A stretch of DNA of 64,000 bases, taken from positions 124,001 through 188,000 of the forward strand of contig NZ_OLMK01000001.1 of NCBI RefSeq assembly GCF_900290235.1, in the 5' to 3' direction. Below the pieces are notes generated by a model. The model worked only from the letters and a program-made list of their open reading frames with translations. It had not been told where the DNA came from and ran no database searches. This document shows, one piece after another, positions 34,311-42,305 of this stretch (the first letter of the stretch is position 1; every line of letters starts with the position of its first letter). A program made the translations under genes and the position numbers. This DNA is from Streptomyces sp. MA5143a. GTDB lineage: Bacteria; Actinomycetota; Actinomycetes; Streptomycetales; Streptomycetaceae.

Positions 34311-34819
34311 TCAGTCGTTGTCCGGAGCACCGCCCTCTTCGAGGAGACGAGCAGCGAGGTCGTCGGCCCATTCAACAGCCCATGCGCGGAGAGCGGTGAT
34401 CGTGGCGTCATCGAAGCCATAGGCAGTGAAGGCGTCGTCGTCGGTCCACTCGGCGCCTGTGAGGTTCGCCTGTAGATCCTCGCGCTCGAAGCGGCCACGC
34501 GCGTGGCGGCGGCCGAACTCCTCGAGTTCGGCATTGCTCCAGCGGCGGGAGGCCGCGAACACGTCGATCAGGTCGCGGGGCGATCCGCGGTCGGCGAGGG
34601 CGCGGACCTTGGTCCCGATCACGTCCTCCTCCGCGAGGACGGGCCCGTACGGGCTATGGGCGCCGGGTTCTCGGTGGCGACGTCGAGGTCCTGGCTGGGG
34701 CGGTTCACGAGGCGGTGCGCTCGCACGGCGTATCCGCCTGTAAGGACCAGGGGGTATGGGGAGCCGAGGGCGATCACGTCCGCCAGGAGCCGCGTGTGCA
34801 GCTCCGGCATGTCCGTCAC
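34311..34819 (-). pseudogene. AbiEii-type nucleotidyltransferase (toxin-like), internally deleted
   Basis: The N-terminus LLADVIALGSPYPLVLTGGYAVRAH followed by NRPSQDLDVATENPAP has the nucleotidyltransferase GGYA and QDLDV motifs of AbiEii toxins. After about residue 50 the sequence jumps, near 34650, out of frame into a C-terminal half. That half reads VIGTKVRALADRGSPRDLIDVF, then NAELEEFGRRHARGRF and AWAVEWADDLAARLL. From memory of intact relatives about 60-70 residues between the motifs are gone, including the KE-type catalytic part. Two partial frames remain (to 34619 and to 34311). The GTG at 34819 overlaps the stop of the upstream gene, so the pair was coupled like a toxin-antitoxin operon. 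Confidence 0.72.
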
Positions 34820-35208
34820 GCGGCTGACCGGGTGCGGGAGGCGAGCTGGGGGAAGGCGTCTTCCCATACGGCGCGCACGGTGCGACCGACGAGGGTGCGA
34901 AGCACAGTCCACAGATGGAGGAGCAGGTCCCGGTTGAGGTAGCGGGGCAGGTCGTCGTAGAGGCCCTCGTGCAGGACGGTGCGGTACAGGCCCATGCGCT
35001 GGCGAGGCTTGCCCAGGTCGTACGAGGTCATCCCGGACCAGGCCATGTGCAGCGGTAGCTCCACGACCCCCTGGGTCGGGCCGTGCAGCTCGTCCAGCGA
35101 CTCCGGGAGACGGCGGCGGAACTTCTCCCGGTACAGCGCGAGGTCCTCGGCTTCCGCGCCCGAGACGTCCCTCGGGGTGGGCGCGGGGTGCTGTGAGCTG
35201 GAGGACAT
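34816..35208 (-). CDS. Small protein paired with the AbiEii-like gene (candidate antitoxin)
   Basis: A 130-residue protein without signal peptide or membrane helix. A disordered start (MSSSSQHPAPTPRDVSGAE) leads into a helical, basic domain, LALYREKFRRRLPESLDELH, then HMAWSGMTSYDLGKPRQRM and LYRTVLHEGLYDDLPRYLNRD. It ends LVGRTVRAVWEDAFPQL. It is immediately upstream of the decayed AbiEii-like gene, with a 4-base overlap (GTGA). I recall this pairing in other Streptomyces and infer an antitoxin role, but no antitoxin domain is evident. The ATG at 35208 has an adjacent GGAG-like context on the coding strand. Confidence 0.6.
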   Translation of the reverse strand: MSSSSQHPAPTPRDVSGAEAEDLALYREKFRRRLPESLDELHGPTQGVVELPLHMAWSGMTSYDLGKPRQRMGLYRTVLHEGLYDDLPRYLNRDLLLHLWTVLRTLVGRTVRAVWEDAFPQLASRTRSAA

Positions 35209-35445
35209 GACTCCATTATGGCGGCCAAAGTCGTGGCTCGGGTCATCATGAGCGAGCTGGCGCCTGGAGTGGACGCAGCTTGCCAGGGAGCTGGTCGGGG
35301 TAGCTTGGTCTGCCCCGCCCGAGCAGGCGGGACGGGCCGACAGCCGTGACGCTCGTTTGACGCTCTGGACGCCCGCACACACTGTGGCGAGCCAAGAAAG
35401 CGCCTCTGACCTGGCCTTTTCTGCGACGTACTCAGGCCGACATCC

Positions 35446-35507
35446 TTCCGATGACGCATCACCTGGAGTGCGTCGCGACCCTTGAGCCTGCGGCAAAGGG
35501 ATCCTGA
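35446..35507 (+). repeat. Right copy of duplicated methyltransferase 3' end (att-like direct repeat)
   Basis: The frame reads PMTHHLECVATLEPAAKGS and a stop, against PMTHHLECVAILEPATKSL at the end of the intact RNA methyltransferase gene (24027-24086). Upstream of it nothing resembles the rest of that gene. TTCCGATGACGCATCA (35446-35461) and CTGGAGTGCGT (35463-35473) are exact. It is best read as the other border of an insertion, or as the scar of a gene-end duplication. Confidence 0.6.
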
Positions 35508-35544
35508 CCTGCAGGTTCGGGTGGTGTGCAGTATGTGCGCTGTT

Positions 35545-36210
35545 TCAGTCGGGGTGAACGAGGCGGCTTTCGTAGGCGAAGACCACGGCCTGTACGCGGT
35601 CGCGTAGTTCGAGCTCCTGAAGGATCCGTCCCAAGTGGGACTTCACGGTTGCCTCTGCGAGGTACAGCGTGGCCGCGATCTCGGAGTTGGACAGGCCGCG
35701 GGCCACCTGGACGAATACCTGACGCTCGCGGGCGGTCAGCCGTTGCAGACGCTCCTCCCGATGACCGTTGCTGCTGCCGCCGCCAGGGATATGGGCGGAG
35801 AAGTTCTCCAGCAGGCGGCGGGTGATCCGCGGGGAGACCACCGCGTCTCCTGCGGCGACATCGCGAATGGCGGTCAGCAGTTCCTCGGGCCGGGTGTTCC
35901 AGCAGGAAGCCCGACGCGCCGGTCCTGAGCCCGGCGAACGCGTATTCGTCGAGGTCGAAGGTGGTGAGGACGAGCACTCTGCTCTGAGGCGAGACACGGA
36001 TGATCCGCCGGGTCGCCTCGATGCCGTCCGACCCCGGCATGCGGACGTCCATGAGTACGACATCGGGGCGCAACTCCCGGGCGAGGCGGACGGCTTCGTC
36101 GCCGTTCACGGCCTCGCCGACCGGTTGCATGTCCGGCTGGGCGTCCAGCACGGTGGTGAAGGCCATACGCAGGAGTGACTCGTCGTCGGCGAGCAGGACG
36201 CGGTCGTCAT
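35545..36210 (-). pseudogene. NarL/FixJ-type response regulator, frameshifted twice
   Basis: The receiver part (RVLLADDESLLRMAFTTVL, VVLMDVRMPGSDGIEATRRI, GLRTGASGFLL) and the LuxR DNA-binding part (ERLQRLTARERQVFVQVARGLSN, EIAATLYLAEATVKSHLGRIL) are both present but in different frames. One shift lies just after the ATG at 36210, where ATGACGACCGC lacks a base. A second of net two bases is near 35898-35902, between receiver and output domains. The ATG overlaps the stop of the upstream kinase remnant (ATGA), the normal arrangement for these pairs. As it stands no full-length regulator can be made. Confidence 0.8.
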
Positions 36211-36715
36211 ACGGACACGTCCCTTCCGCCGCCCAGTTCCAGGCGGGTGTGCACGCGCCAGCCGCCGCCCGGCAGGGGGCCGGCGTGGAGTGTCCCTCCG
36301 TAGGCGACCGCTCGCTCGCGCATTCCCGGGATGCCGTGCCCGGACGGGGCGTCGAGAGGTTGTGGGCGGCGTCCGTTGTCGGTGACGTCGACCGTGACGG
36401 TCTCGGTCAGACAGCGTATCCGGACCTCCGCGCGGGTGCCGGGGGGTGTGTGTGTTTGAAGGTGTTGGTCAAGGCTTCCTGTACCAGACGGTAGACGGTC
36501 AGTTGTGCCGTGAAGGGAACAGGCGTGTGGTCGCCCTCGACCTCCAGGTGGGTCGGCAATCGTGAGGTTCTTCGTCGCCGAGGAGAGCGAGAAGCCGGGC
36601 GCGGTGTCCGGCCCGAAGCGGCGCATCAACAGCGGGGTACTGCGGCGCGCGCCCGGTCGAGTTCGACGTGACGTCTGCCGACGGCGGCCGTCGGTTCCCG
36701 AGAGCCCGCCCACGG
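36207..36715 (-). pseudogene. Histidine kinase C-terminal remnant (HATPase of a NarL-type system)
   Basis: Only the end of a DesK/NarX-like kinase remains. In broken frames one can read LPTHLEVEGDHTPVPFTAQL, LTVYRLVQEALTNTFKHTH (N box), RAEVRIRCLTETVTVDVTDNG (G1) and GHGIPGMRERAVAYGG (G2), ending at 36207. Shifts occur near 36440-36455 (beside a GGGGGG/TGTGTGTG run) and near 36545. The N-terminal sensor and phosphoacceptor His are absent, cut at about 36715 next to the FMN reductase gene. It is the partner of the decayed regulator downstream. Confidence 0.75.
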
Positions 36716-36719
36716 TCGT

Positions 36720-37658
36720 CTACGGCCGCGGTGGGCGCAGGACGGGGATGCTGTCGCGGAACGCGCCGGCGTGCTTGTCGATGTCCTGCGGGTCCGGCTC
36801 CAGTGAGGCGGCGCTCAGCAGTTCCCGGTAGTGCTCCTCCAGCTCCGTGAGGGTGTGGACGGAGGAAGCCATGCCGGCGGGGGAGAAGTCGACCCGGACA
36901 TCGCCGTCCTCGACGACGAAACGGCCCACGGCCCCACAGGTGCCGCATTCGGCGCGGCCGCCGCGCAGCACGATCAGGTCGAGATGGCACATCGGACAGG
37001 TACCGGGCTCTCCCAGGAACCGGACCTCGTCGTGGGGCAGGCCGAGCTGTCGGGCGACCGCCTCGCCCAGCCGCTCGGCCCGCAGCACAGCCGCCGGGTC
37101 GGTGGCTATGCCGCCCAGGCCGCCCGGGGTGGGGACTTCCATCTGGTCGGCGACGGCCATGTGCAGGGGGAAGGCCAGGGCGTGCAGAGTGGGCAGTGTC
37201 AGCGTGCGCCAGTGGGGCGACGGGCAGCCGCCCACGGCGATGAAGCCGGCCACCCGCGGTTTGAGGACCCGCGGATCAGGGGCCGTGTCCAGGCCCAGAA
37301 GGCCGCCGGCCTCCTTCTGCTCGGCCCGGCCGTGCCGGCGGTGGGCGAGGGCCTCACGGACGAAGACCACGTCCGTGCGTGGACCGAAGGCGCGGTCGAT
37401 GAGGAGCTTCAACGCGCCCGGTGCGCTGCGGGTGTAGGTGGGGGAGCTGACGATCACGCCGTCCGCGTCGAGCAGCCGGTCGCAGAACCAGGCAGCGTCG
37501 TCGCCGGCGTCCGCGGTGGCGGCGGTCACCAGGGACAGGTCGGTCAGCCGTACGAGCTCGACGGCTGTGCCCTCCCGCGCGGCCGCGGAGAGCGCGGCCT
37601 TCAGCAGTACCTCGGCACTGCCGTCCTCCTGCCCGCAGGCAAGTCCGAGCAGACGCAT
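36720..37658 (-). CDS. NADPH-dependent FMN reductase/flavodoxin-like protein with a zinc-ribbon tail
   Basis: A 312-residue protein. Residues 1-175 are a flavodoxin-like NAD(P)H:FMN reductase domain: LLGLACGQEDGSAEVLLKAAL for the FMN phosphate loop region, VIVSSPTYTRSAPGALKLLIDRAFG and VAGFIAVGGC. Beyond about residue 220 is an unusual extension with CPMC and CGTC pairs (CPMCHLDLIVL, ECGTCGAVG) that should bind one zinc or iron. The extension may mediate partner or electron-transfer contacts. The ATG at 37658 with GAGAGG upstream is preferred to a GTG 9 bases earlier. It is the last gene of a three-gene operon with a hydrolase and an FAD monooxygenase and could supply reduced flavin. Confidence 0.78.
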   Translation of the reverse strand: MRLLGLACGQEDGSAEVLLKAALSAAAREGTAVELVRLTDLSLVTAATADAGDDAAWFCDRLLDADGVIVSSPTYTRSAPGALKLLIDRAFGPRTDVVFVREALAHRRHGRAEQKEAGGLLGLDTAPDPRVLKPRVAGFIAVGGCPSPHWRTLTLPTLHALAFPLHMAVADQMEVPTPGGLGGIATDPAAVLRAERLGEAVARQLGLPHDEVRFLGEPGTCPMCHLDLIVLRGGRAECGTCGAVGRFVVEDGDVRVDFSPAGMASSVHTLTELEEHYRELLSAASLEPDPQDIDKHAGAFRDSIPVLRPPRP

Positions 37659-37749
37659 CGACGACACCTCTCTGTGTTCGGGGGACGGGGGTCGGTCCGC
37701 CGGGCCACGTGGGCTCCGGCGGACCGGATGGGAGCGAAGGGCGGGGTGG

Positions 37750-38643
37750 TCAGCCGCGCAGGGTGGCGGCCAGCCAGTCGGCGCTGCGGGTGATGATCTC
37801 GGGGAAGTGGTCCGAGAGGATCTCGTAGTGCTGGCCCGGGTACTCGATGACCTCCTTCGGGTCGGGGATCCGCTCGTACATCTCGCGGGCCTCCTCGACG
37901 GGGGCGACGGTGTCCTTGGAGGCGAGGATCATCAGGACCGGGGCGGTGATGCGTTCGGCGTAGGCGCGCACCTCCATCTCGAAGATGCGGTCGAGGGTCG
38001 AGATGGTGATCTCGTTCCGGAAGCTGGGCAGCCCGTGGATCATGTTCTCGACGAATTCCAGACCCTCCTGGTCGCTGAACATGACCGGGTCCCCGGGGGC
38101 CGGGACGCCGTGCAGGCGGATGCTCGCGGCGGGCTCGCCGCGCAGCTGGGCCTGGCGGTCGGCGGGGATGAGAGCTTCCAGCTCCGCGAGCGTGTCGGCC
38201 GGTTGGAGGGTGCGCGCGCTCCAGCCGCTGACCGGGGGGATGATGCTGACGACGGCTTTGACCCGGCGGTCGGTGGCGGCCGTGAAGAGGGAGTTGGCAC
38301 CCCCGATGCTGATGCCCCACAGGCCGATGCGGTCGGGGTCGACGTCCTCGCGCAGGGTCAGGTGGGTGATGACGTCGCGCAGGTCGCGGCACTGCTGCCA
38401 GGGGTCGAACTGCTGACGGGGTTCGCCGTCGCTGTAGCCGGTGTTGCGGTGGTCGTAGATCAGACAGGCCAGACCGGCGTCGGTGAAACCCTCGGCCATG
38501 GCGAACATGGATTCCGCGGGGCCGCCCAGGCCGCCCTGGAGGATCGCGACGGGCGGGCGTTCGGGGCCGTCGGCCGGGCGGAACAGTTTGCCCCGCAGGG
38601 TCAGTTCCGAGACTCGGAACTCGATGTCTTCGGTGACGGGCAT
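37750..38643 (-). CDS. Alpha/beta hydrolase (dienelactone hydrolase/DUF1100-like group)
   Basis: A 297-residue hydrolase. The oxyanion region is ILQGGLGGPAESM; the nucleophile elbow is LWGISIGGANSL. The acid is likely in LMILASKDTVAPVEEAREMY and the His in YPGQHYEILSDHFPEI. The lid is helical (SARTLQPADTLAELEALIPADRQ). It is a cytoplasmic carboxylester or C-C hydrolase of unknown substrate. It lies 41 bases downstream of the FAD monooxygenase gene on the same strand, suggesting it acts on the oxidised product. Confidence 0.82.
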   Translation of the reverse strand: MPVTEDIEFRVSELTLRGKLFRPADGPERPPVAILQGGLGGPAESMFAMAEGFTDAGLACLIYDHRNTGYSDGEPRQQFDPWQQCRDLRDVITHLTLREDVDPDRIGLWGISIGGANSLFTAATDRRVKAVVSIIPPVSGWSARTLQPADTLAELEALIPADRQAQLRGEPAASIRLHGVPAPGDPVMFSDQEGLEFVENMIHGLPSFRNEITISTLDRIFEMEVRAYAERITAPVLMILASKDTVAPVEEAREMYERIPDPKEVIEYPGQHYEILSDHFPEIITRSADWLAATLRG

Positions 38644-38684
38644 GGTTCTCCTCGTGGTGCGGGTCGTGTCGGCCAGGGCGGCGA

Positions 38685-39905
38685 TCAGGTGCGGCTGACG
38701 GGGAGTTCGTCGGGGAGGAAGTCGGTGTCGGCGGCCCGCGGGTCGGCCGAGGCGCGCAGGATGGGGAAGACCTCGGCGCGCATCTCGGTCTCGTACTCGG
38801 CCACGGCCTCCGTCACGGGTGTGTCGCCGTGGGCGGCGCGCTCCAGGGCCCGGGCCAGAGCCGCGGCGTCGCGCAGTGCCGTGTTGGCGCCGGAGCCGAA
38901 CGACGGGGGCATGGCGTGGATCGCGTCACCGAGCAGGGTGACGCGGCCGGCCGGCCAGGGGTCTGCCGGCTGTAGGTGACGCGTGGACACCGGGAAGATC
39001 GTCGACGTGTCGACGTGCTCGACGAGTTCGGCCAGGGCGGGATCCCAGCCCCGCACCGCGGTGCGCATCAGCGCGTGCAGGGTGTCGGCGGAGCTGTGCC
39101 ACAGGTCGGGAGCCTCGGCGGCGACAGGGCTGCCGGGCGGAAGGCCGAGGTTGACCATGATGTAGGGATCGACGGGATCGACGGGGGCGCCGGGCGCCAG
39201 TTCGGCCACCGCCTCGGCGACCGGCCTGCGCGGTCGGTACACGCCGTACGCGAACATCGCGCCGTTCGGCCCCGTGGCGACGGCGAAACCGTCGAACAGT
39301 GCCTCGGGCAGACTCGCCGCCAGATCGTCGGTCAGCGGTGCGGTGGAGTACAGGCCGCGCATTCCGGTGTCCACGACCGGGATGTCGGGCAGCAGTTGCC
39401 CGCGCACGACGGAGTTGATGCCGTCGGCGCCCACCAGTACGTCCCCGGTCTCGCTCGTGCCGTCGTCGAGCAGTACCCGCACCTTCTCGCCGTCCGTCTC
39501 GAAGCCGGTGACGGTGCTGTCGTAGCGGACGATGTCCTCCAGGCCCAGGCCCATGATCTGGCGCAGCGTGCGCCTGTTGACCGCTGTGTGGGGCCGCCGC
39601 GGGTCGTTGGGCGGGCCGATGTGGGGGCGGGCGCCGCGTTCACGGGCCCGATGATCGAGCATGACCATGACCTCACGACGCGGCGTCTCGCGCGAGGTCT
39701 GCATGTACAGCTCGAACAAATGGTCGGGCAGGCACTGCTGGAGAGCGCGGCCACCCGCGCCGTTCATGTGCAGGCGGTAGCCGGCCCGCCCGATGCCCGG
39801 CGCGCTCTCGTGGACGGTGCAGCTGATGCCCGCGCGGCGAAGGCCCTGGGCCAGACAGAGCCCTCCGATGCCTCCGCCGGCGATCAGGACATGGAACGAC
39901 GGCAT
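38685..39905 (-). CDS. FAD-dependent aromatic-type monooxygenase
   Basis: A 406-residue class A flavin monooxygenase. The FAD-binding motif GGGIGGLCLAQGLRRAGISCTVHE is at the N-terminus. The DG motif VGADGINSVVR lies near residue 155, and GDAIHAMPPSFGSGANTALRDA (second FAD-phosphate motif) near residue 310. Such enzymes hydroxylate or epoxidise aromatic or polycyclic substrates with NAD(P)H and oxygen. There is no membrane anchor. The ATG at 39905 has GGAGG 5 bases upstream. It is the first gene of a three-gene operon (hydrolase, FMN reductase) and faces a LysR gene across 202 bases, which is the typical regulator position. Confidence 0.88.
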   Translation of the reverse strand: MPSFHVLIAGGGIGGLCLAQGLRRAGISCTVHESAPGIGRAGYRLHMNGAGGRALQQCLPDHLFELYMQTSRETPRREVMVMLDHRARERGARPHIGPPNDPRRPHTAVNRRTLRQIMGLGLEDIVRYDSTVTGFETDGEKVRVLLDDGTSETGDVLVGADGINSVVRGQLLPDIPVVDTGMRGLYSTAPLTDDLAASLPEALFDGFAVATGPNGAMFAYGVYRPRRPVAEAVAELAPGAPVDPVDPYIMVNLGLPPGSPVAAEAPDLWHSSADTLHALMRTAVRGWDPALAELVEHVDTSTIFPVSTRHLQPADPWPAGRVTLLGDAIHAMPPSFGSGANTALRDAAALARALERAAHGDTPVTEAVAEYETEMRAEVFPILRASADPRAADTDFLPDELPVSRT

Positions 39906-40060
39906 TGTCGCCTCCTTGATGGGCTCGGAACACCTGCATCGATCGGTGCAGGCCCGAGAACGCGAACGTCTGGGGTGGTGGCGGTTCCTCTGACACGAGG
40001 TCCCGCCGAGCCGTGCCACCACTCTTGCGTCCGCCATGGGATCAGGGAAGCCGAAATCAC

Positions 40061-40075
40061 CTATGCTCGATATAG
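40061..40075. promoter_or_regulatory. Candidate LysR box
   Basis: CTATGCTCGATATAG contains the dyad CTAT-N7-ATAG (T-N11-A type) and lies in the 202-base divergent region between the monooxygenase gene and the LysR gene, 33 bases before the LysR start. This is the expected place for autoregulatory binding. Confidence 0.4.
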
Positions 40076-40107
40076 ACAGGGCTGATGATCATTTCGAGGT
40101 GGGTGCC

Positions 40108-41016
40108 GTGACTCTGGACCTCAACCTGCTCACGCCGCTGGACGCGCTCCTCCAGGAGCGCAGTGTGACGCGGGCCGCGCAACGGCTCGGTCTGAGCCAG
40201 CCCACGCTGAGCGCGGCACTGGCCCGGCTGCGCCGGCACTACGGCGACGAACTCCTCGTCAGGGTGGGCAACAGTTACGAGCTGACCCCTCTGGCGGAAC
40301 GACTGGTGGAACACACCGAGCAGGCCCTGAGCTGGGCGGACCGGGTCCTCCAGACGCGCCCCGGCTTCGACCCCGCCCAGGCCCGGCACGAGTTCACCGT
40401 GATCATGGCCGACTGTCAGCTGCCCACGTTCGGGCGCGCCTTGGCCGATCTGGTCCGCACCGCCGCCCCGAACGTGCGGCTGCGGTTCCAGCACAGCACC
40501 GAACGGGTCGTGCGGCAGGCGCTGGACAATCTGCGCACGGTGGACGCCCTCGTCCTGCCCCAGGGCATCCTGTCGAACATCCCCACCTTCGACCTCTACA
40601 AGGACCGCTGGGTGTGCGTCGTGTCCGCCGACCGCGCCCCGGCTGTCCTGGGGCGGCAGGAACTGGCGGAACGCCCCTGGGTATTGCCCTACCGGCACCC
40701 GTCGCCGGTCTTCTCACCCCTGAACCGCCTGCACGCGGAGGGCGTCGAACCGCGCGCGGAGATCGTCACGGAGAACTTCCTGGCCATTCCCCACCTGGTC
40801 GCGGGGACCGACCGGATCGGCCTCGTACCCGAACGGGTCGCGATCCCCGCCCTCTCCGGACAAGCGATCACCGTCGTCCAACCCGCCTTCGAGATCGGCC
40901 ACTTGGTGGAGTCCCTGTGGTGGCATCCCCTCCATGAGCGGGAACCGGCCCACATATGGCTGCGCCGCATCGCCGCTCAGGCCGGCCAGGCAGTCGAGAG
41001 CGGCGCCGTGGTGTGA
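40108..41016 (+). CDS. LysR-family transcriptional regulator
   Basis: A 302-residue regulator with a classic N-terminal helix-turn-helix (residues 1-65). Its sequence includes NLLTPLDALLQERSVTRAAQ, then RLGLSQPTLSAALARLR and the wing NSYELTPLAERL. The effector domain follows (about 90-295: FTVIMADCQLPTFGRAL, WVLPYRHPSPVFSPL). The GTG at 40108 has GAGGTGGG upstream, and longer frames from 40036 are unlikely. Its divergence from the monooxygenase operon suggests it activates that operon in response to a pathway compound. Confidence 0.87.
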   Translation: MTLDLNLLTPLDALLQERSVTRAAQRLGLSQPTLSAALARLRRHYGDELLVRVGNSYELTPLAERLVEHTEQALSWADRVLQTRPGFDPAQARHEFTVIMADCQLPTFGRALADLVRTAAPNVRLRFQHSTERVVRQALDNLRTVDALVLPQGILSNIPTFDLYKDRWVCVVSADRAPAVLGRQELAERPWVLPYRHPSPVFSPLNRLHAEGVEPRAEIVTENFLAIPHLVAGTDRIGLVPERVAIPALSGQAITVVQPAFEIGHLVESLWWHPLHEREPAHIWLRRIAAQAGQAVESGAVV

Positions 41017-41165
41017 GGGTCGCGCACTGGTCGGGCGGTCGGGCGGTCGGGCGTGACGTGTCACGTGCACATCCGTTGCGGTCTTGGTTCGACCGACCCT
41101 CTCATCGCCCGCCCGAGTGGCGACGATCTACGATCGCAGCGCTGTGACATGAGGGGGACGGCGCG

Positions 41166-41864
41166 ATGGTGATCCGTGACGAATCGGGGCTCGACGATCC
41201 CGTGGGCCGGTCGTTGCTCGGTCACCACGCACGGTTCGCCCGTCGGCTGGGGCATGCCGCCACCTACCAGCCAGGGGTCGTGACCTTCTGCGCGCTGTCC
41301 GCCGGCGCGGAGGAAGCGGGCTGGGGAGACCTGGCTCGGCTGCTCGGTCCGGGTGGGTTCGCCGACATGTTCAGCTGCCCGGCGACGCCGCCGTCCGGCT
41401 GGGAGCCGGTGTTCCGTCTCGAAGGGCGCCAGATGATCTGGGCGGGCGGCTCCCGGCCCGGTCAGCCTTCCTCCGGAACCGATGTGGTCGAACTGGGCGC
41501 GGACAGCGTGCCCGAGATGCTCGACCTCGTCGCGCGCGCCGAGCCGGGGCCGTTCGGGGCGCGTACGCACGAACTCGGCACGTATCTCGGCGTCCGCGCC
41601 AATGGCAGGTTGGTGGCGATGGCGGGGGAGCGGCTACGGCCGCCGGGCTGGACCGAGATCAGCGCTGTCTGCACCTCTCCCGAGGCCCGCGGGCGCGGTC
41701 ACGCGGCCCGTCTCGTCAGCGCGCTCGTCGCCCGGATCGTGGCCCGTGGCGAACGCCCCTTCCTGCACGTGGCCGAGGCGAACACCGGGGCGATCGCCCT
41801 CTATGAGCGGCTCGGCTTCCACACGCGCGAGCACGTGACCTTCCAGGGGTTCACCGCCCCGTGA
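41166..41864 (+). CDS. GNAT-family N-acetyltransferase
   Basis: A 232-residue protein. The N-terminal half (about 1-120) is a less conserved partner domain. The C-terminal half is a GNAT domain: GRLVAMAGERLRPPGWTEIS, VCTSPEARGRGHAARLVSAL (acetyl-CoA pyrophosphate loop) and NTGAIALYERLGFHTREHV. The layout is that of FR47-like acetyltransferases. The acceptor is unknown. The ATG at 41166 has GGGGGACG upstream. A long heptanucleotide repeat array begins only 7 bases after the stop. Confidence 0.83.
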   Translation: MVIRDESGLDDPVGRSLLGHHARFARRLGHAATYQPGVVTFCALSAGAEEAGWGDLARLLGPGGFADMFSCPATPPSGWEPVFRLEGRQMIWAGGSRPGQPSSGTDVVELGADSVPEMLDLVARAEPGPFGARTHELGTYLGVRANGRLVAMAGERLRPPGWTEISAVCTSPEARGRGHAARLVSALVARIVARGERPFLHVAEANTGAIALYERLGFHTREHVTFQGFTAP

Positions 41865-41870
41865 CAGCTT

Positions 41871-42024
41871 CTTGGGGCTTGGGGCTTGGGGCTTGGGGCT
41901 TGGGGCTTGGGGCTTGGGGCTTGGGGCTCAGGGTCCAGGGCTCAGGGTTCAGGGCTCTGGGCTGAAAGCTGAGGACTGAGGACTGAGGGCCGGTGGCCGA
42001 GGGCCGGTGACCGAGGGCTGAAGG
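41871..42024. repeat. Heptanucleotide tandem repeat, 22 units in phase, G-rich
   Basis: Eight perfect copies of CTTGGGG (41871-41926) are followed, with no loss of the 7-base register, by fourteen diverging copies. The latter are CTCAGGG, TCCAGGG and CTGAGGA-type units to 42024. The perfect part gives eight GGGG runs separated by three bases, an excellent G-quadruplex motif on the plus strand. It is intergenic, 7 bases after the acetyltransferase stop. The gradient from perfect to degenerate suggests expansion at the left end. Confidence 0.9.
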
Positions 42025-42245
42025 GCGCGGCTGCGCGTCGGCTGCGGACTGAGGGCCGGGGCGTGTCCGGCATCGCCCGACGTCGCCGCGCGGGCGATGC
42101 TCCGTGTCTCCGCCCCCGCCCACTCGGCATGGGCGTGATCCCCCGGCGCGCCGCGAGCTGCGCTTCCGGCGGTGGGGTGAGTCCCTCCTCCCTGGGCCCT
42201 ACGCGTGAGATGTGGGTCACTCGACCTTGTCTAGCGACCCGCTTG

Positions 42246-42271
42246 AGTGACATTGTCAGTCGACAAGGTCA
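42246..42271. promoter_or_regulatory. Inverted-repeat operator upstream of the alcohol dehydrogenase gene
   Basis: TGACATTGTC (42248-42257), four bases, then GACAAGGTCA (42262-42271): 10-base arms with one mismatch. Further left, CGACCTTGTC (42222-42231) is a lone half-site. The arm sequence and 4-base spacer match the operator before the P450 gene and resemble that before the TetR gene. A TTGTCA hexamer (42253-42258) inside it could be the -35 box. Confidence 0.65.
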
Positions 42272-42305
42272 ATCGCTTGAGGCGTTGGAAGGATTGTGGT
42301 CCGCC

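Noticed and set aside
24087..35445. Prophage or conjugative element
   Set aside because: No integrase, replication, transfer or capsid genes were found between the repeated ends.
36720..40107. Secondary-metabolite cluster
   Set aside because: A monooxygenase, hydrolase and flavin reductase alone, with no synthase genes, fit a small catabolic or detoxifying operon better.
41871..42024. CRISPR array
   Set aside because: Units are 7 bases, contiguous, without spacers, and no cas genes are nearby.
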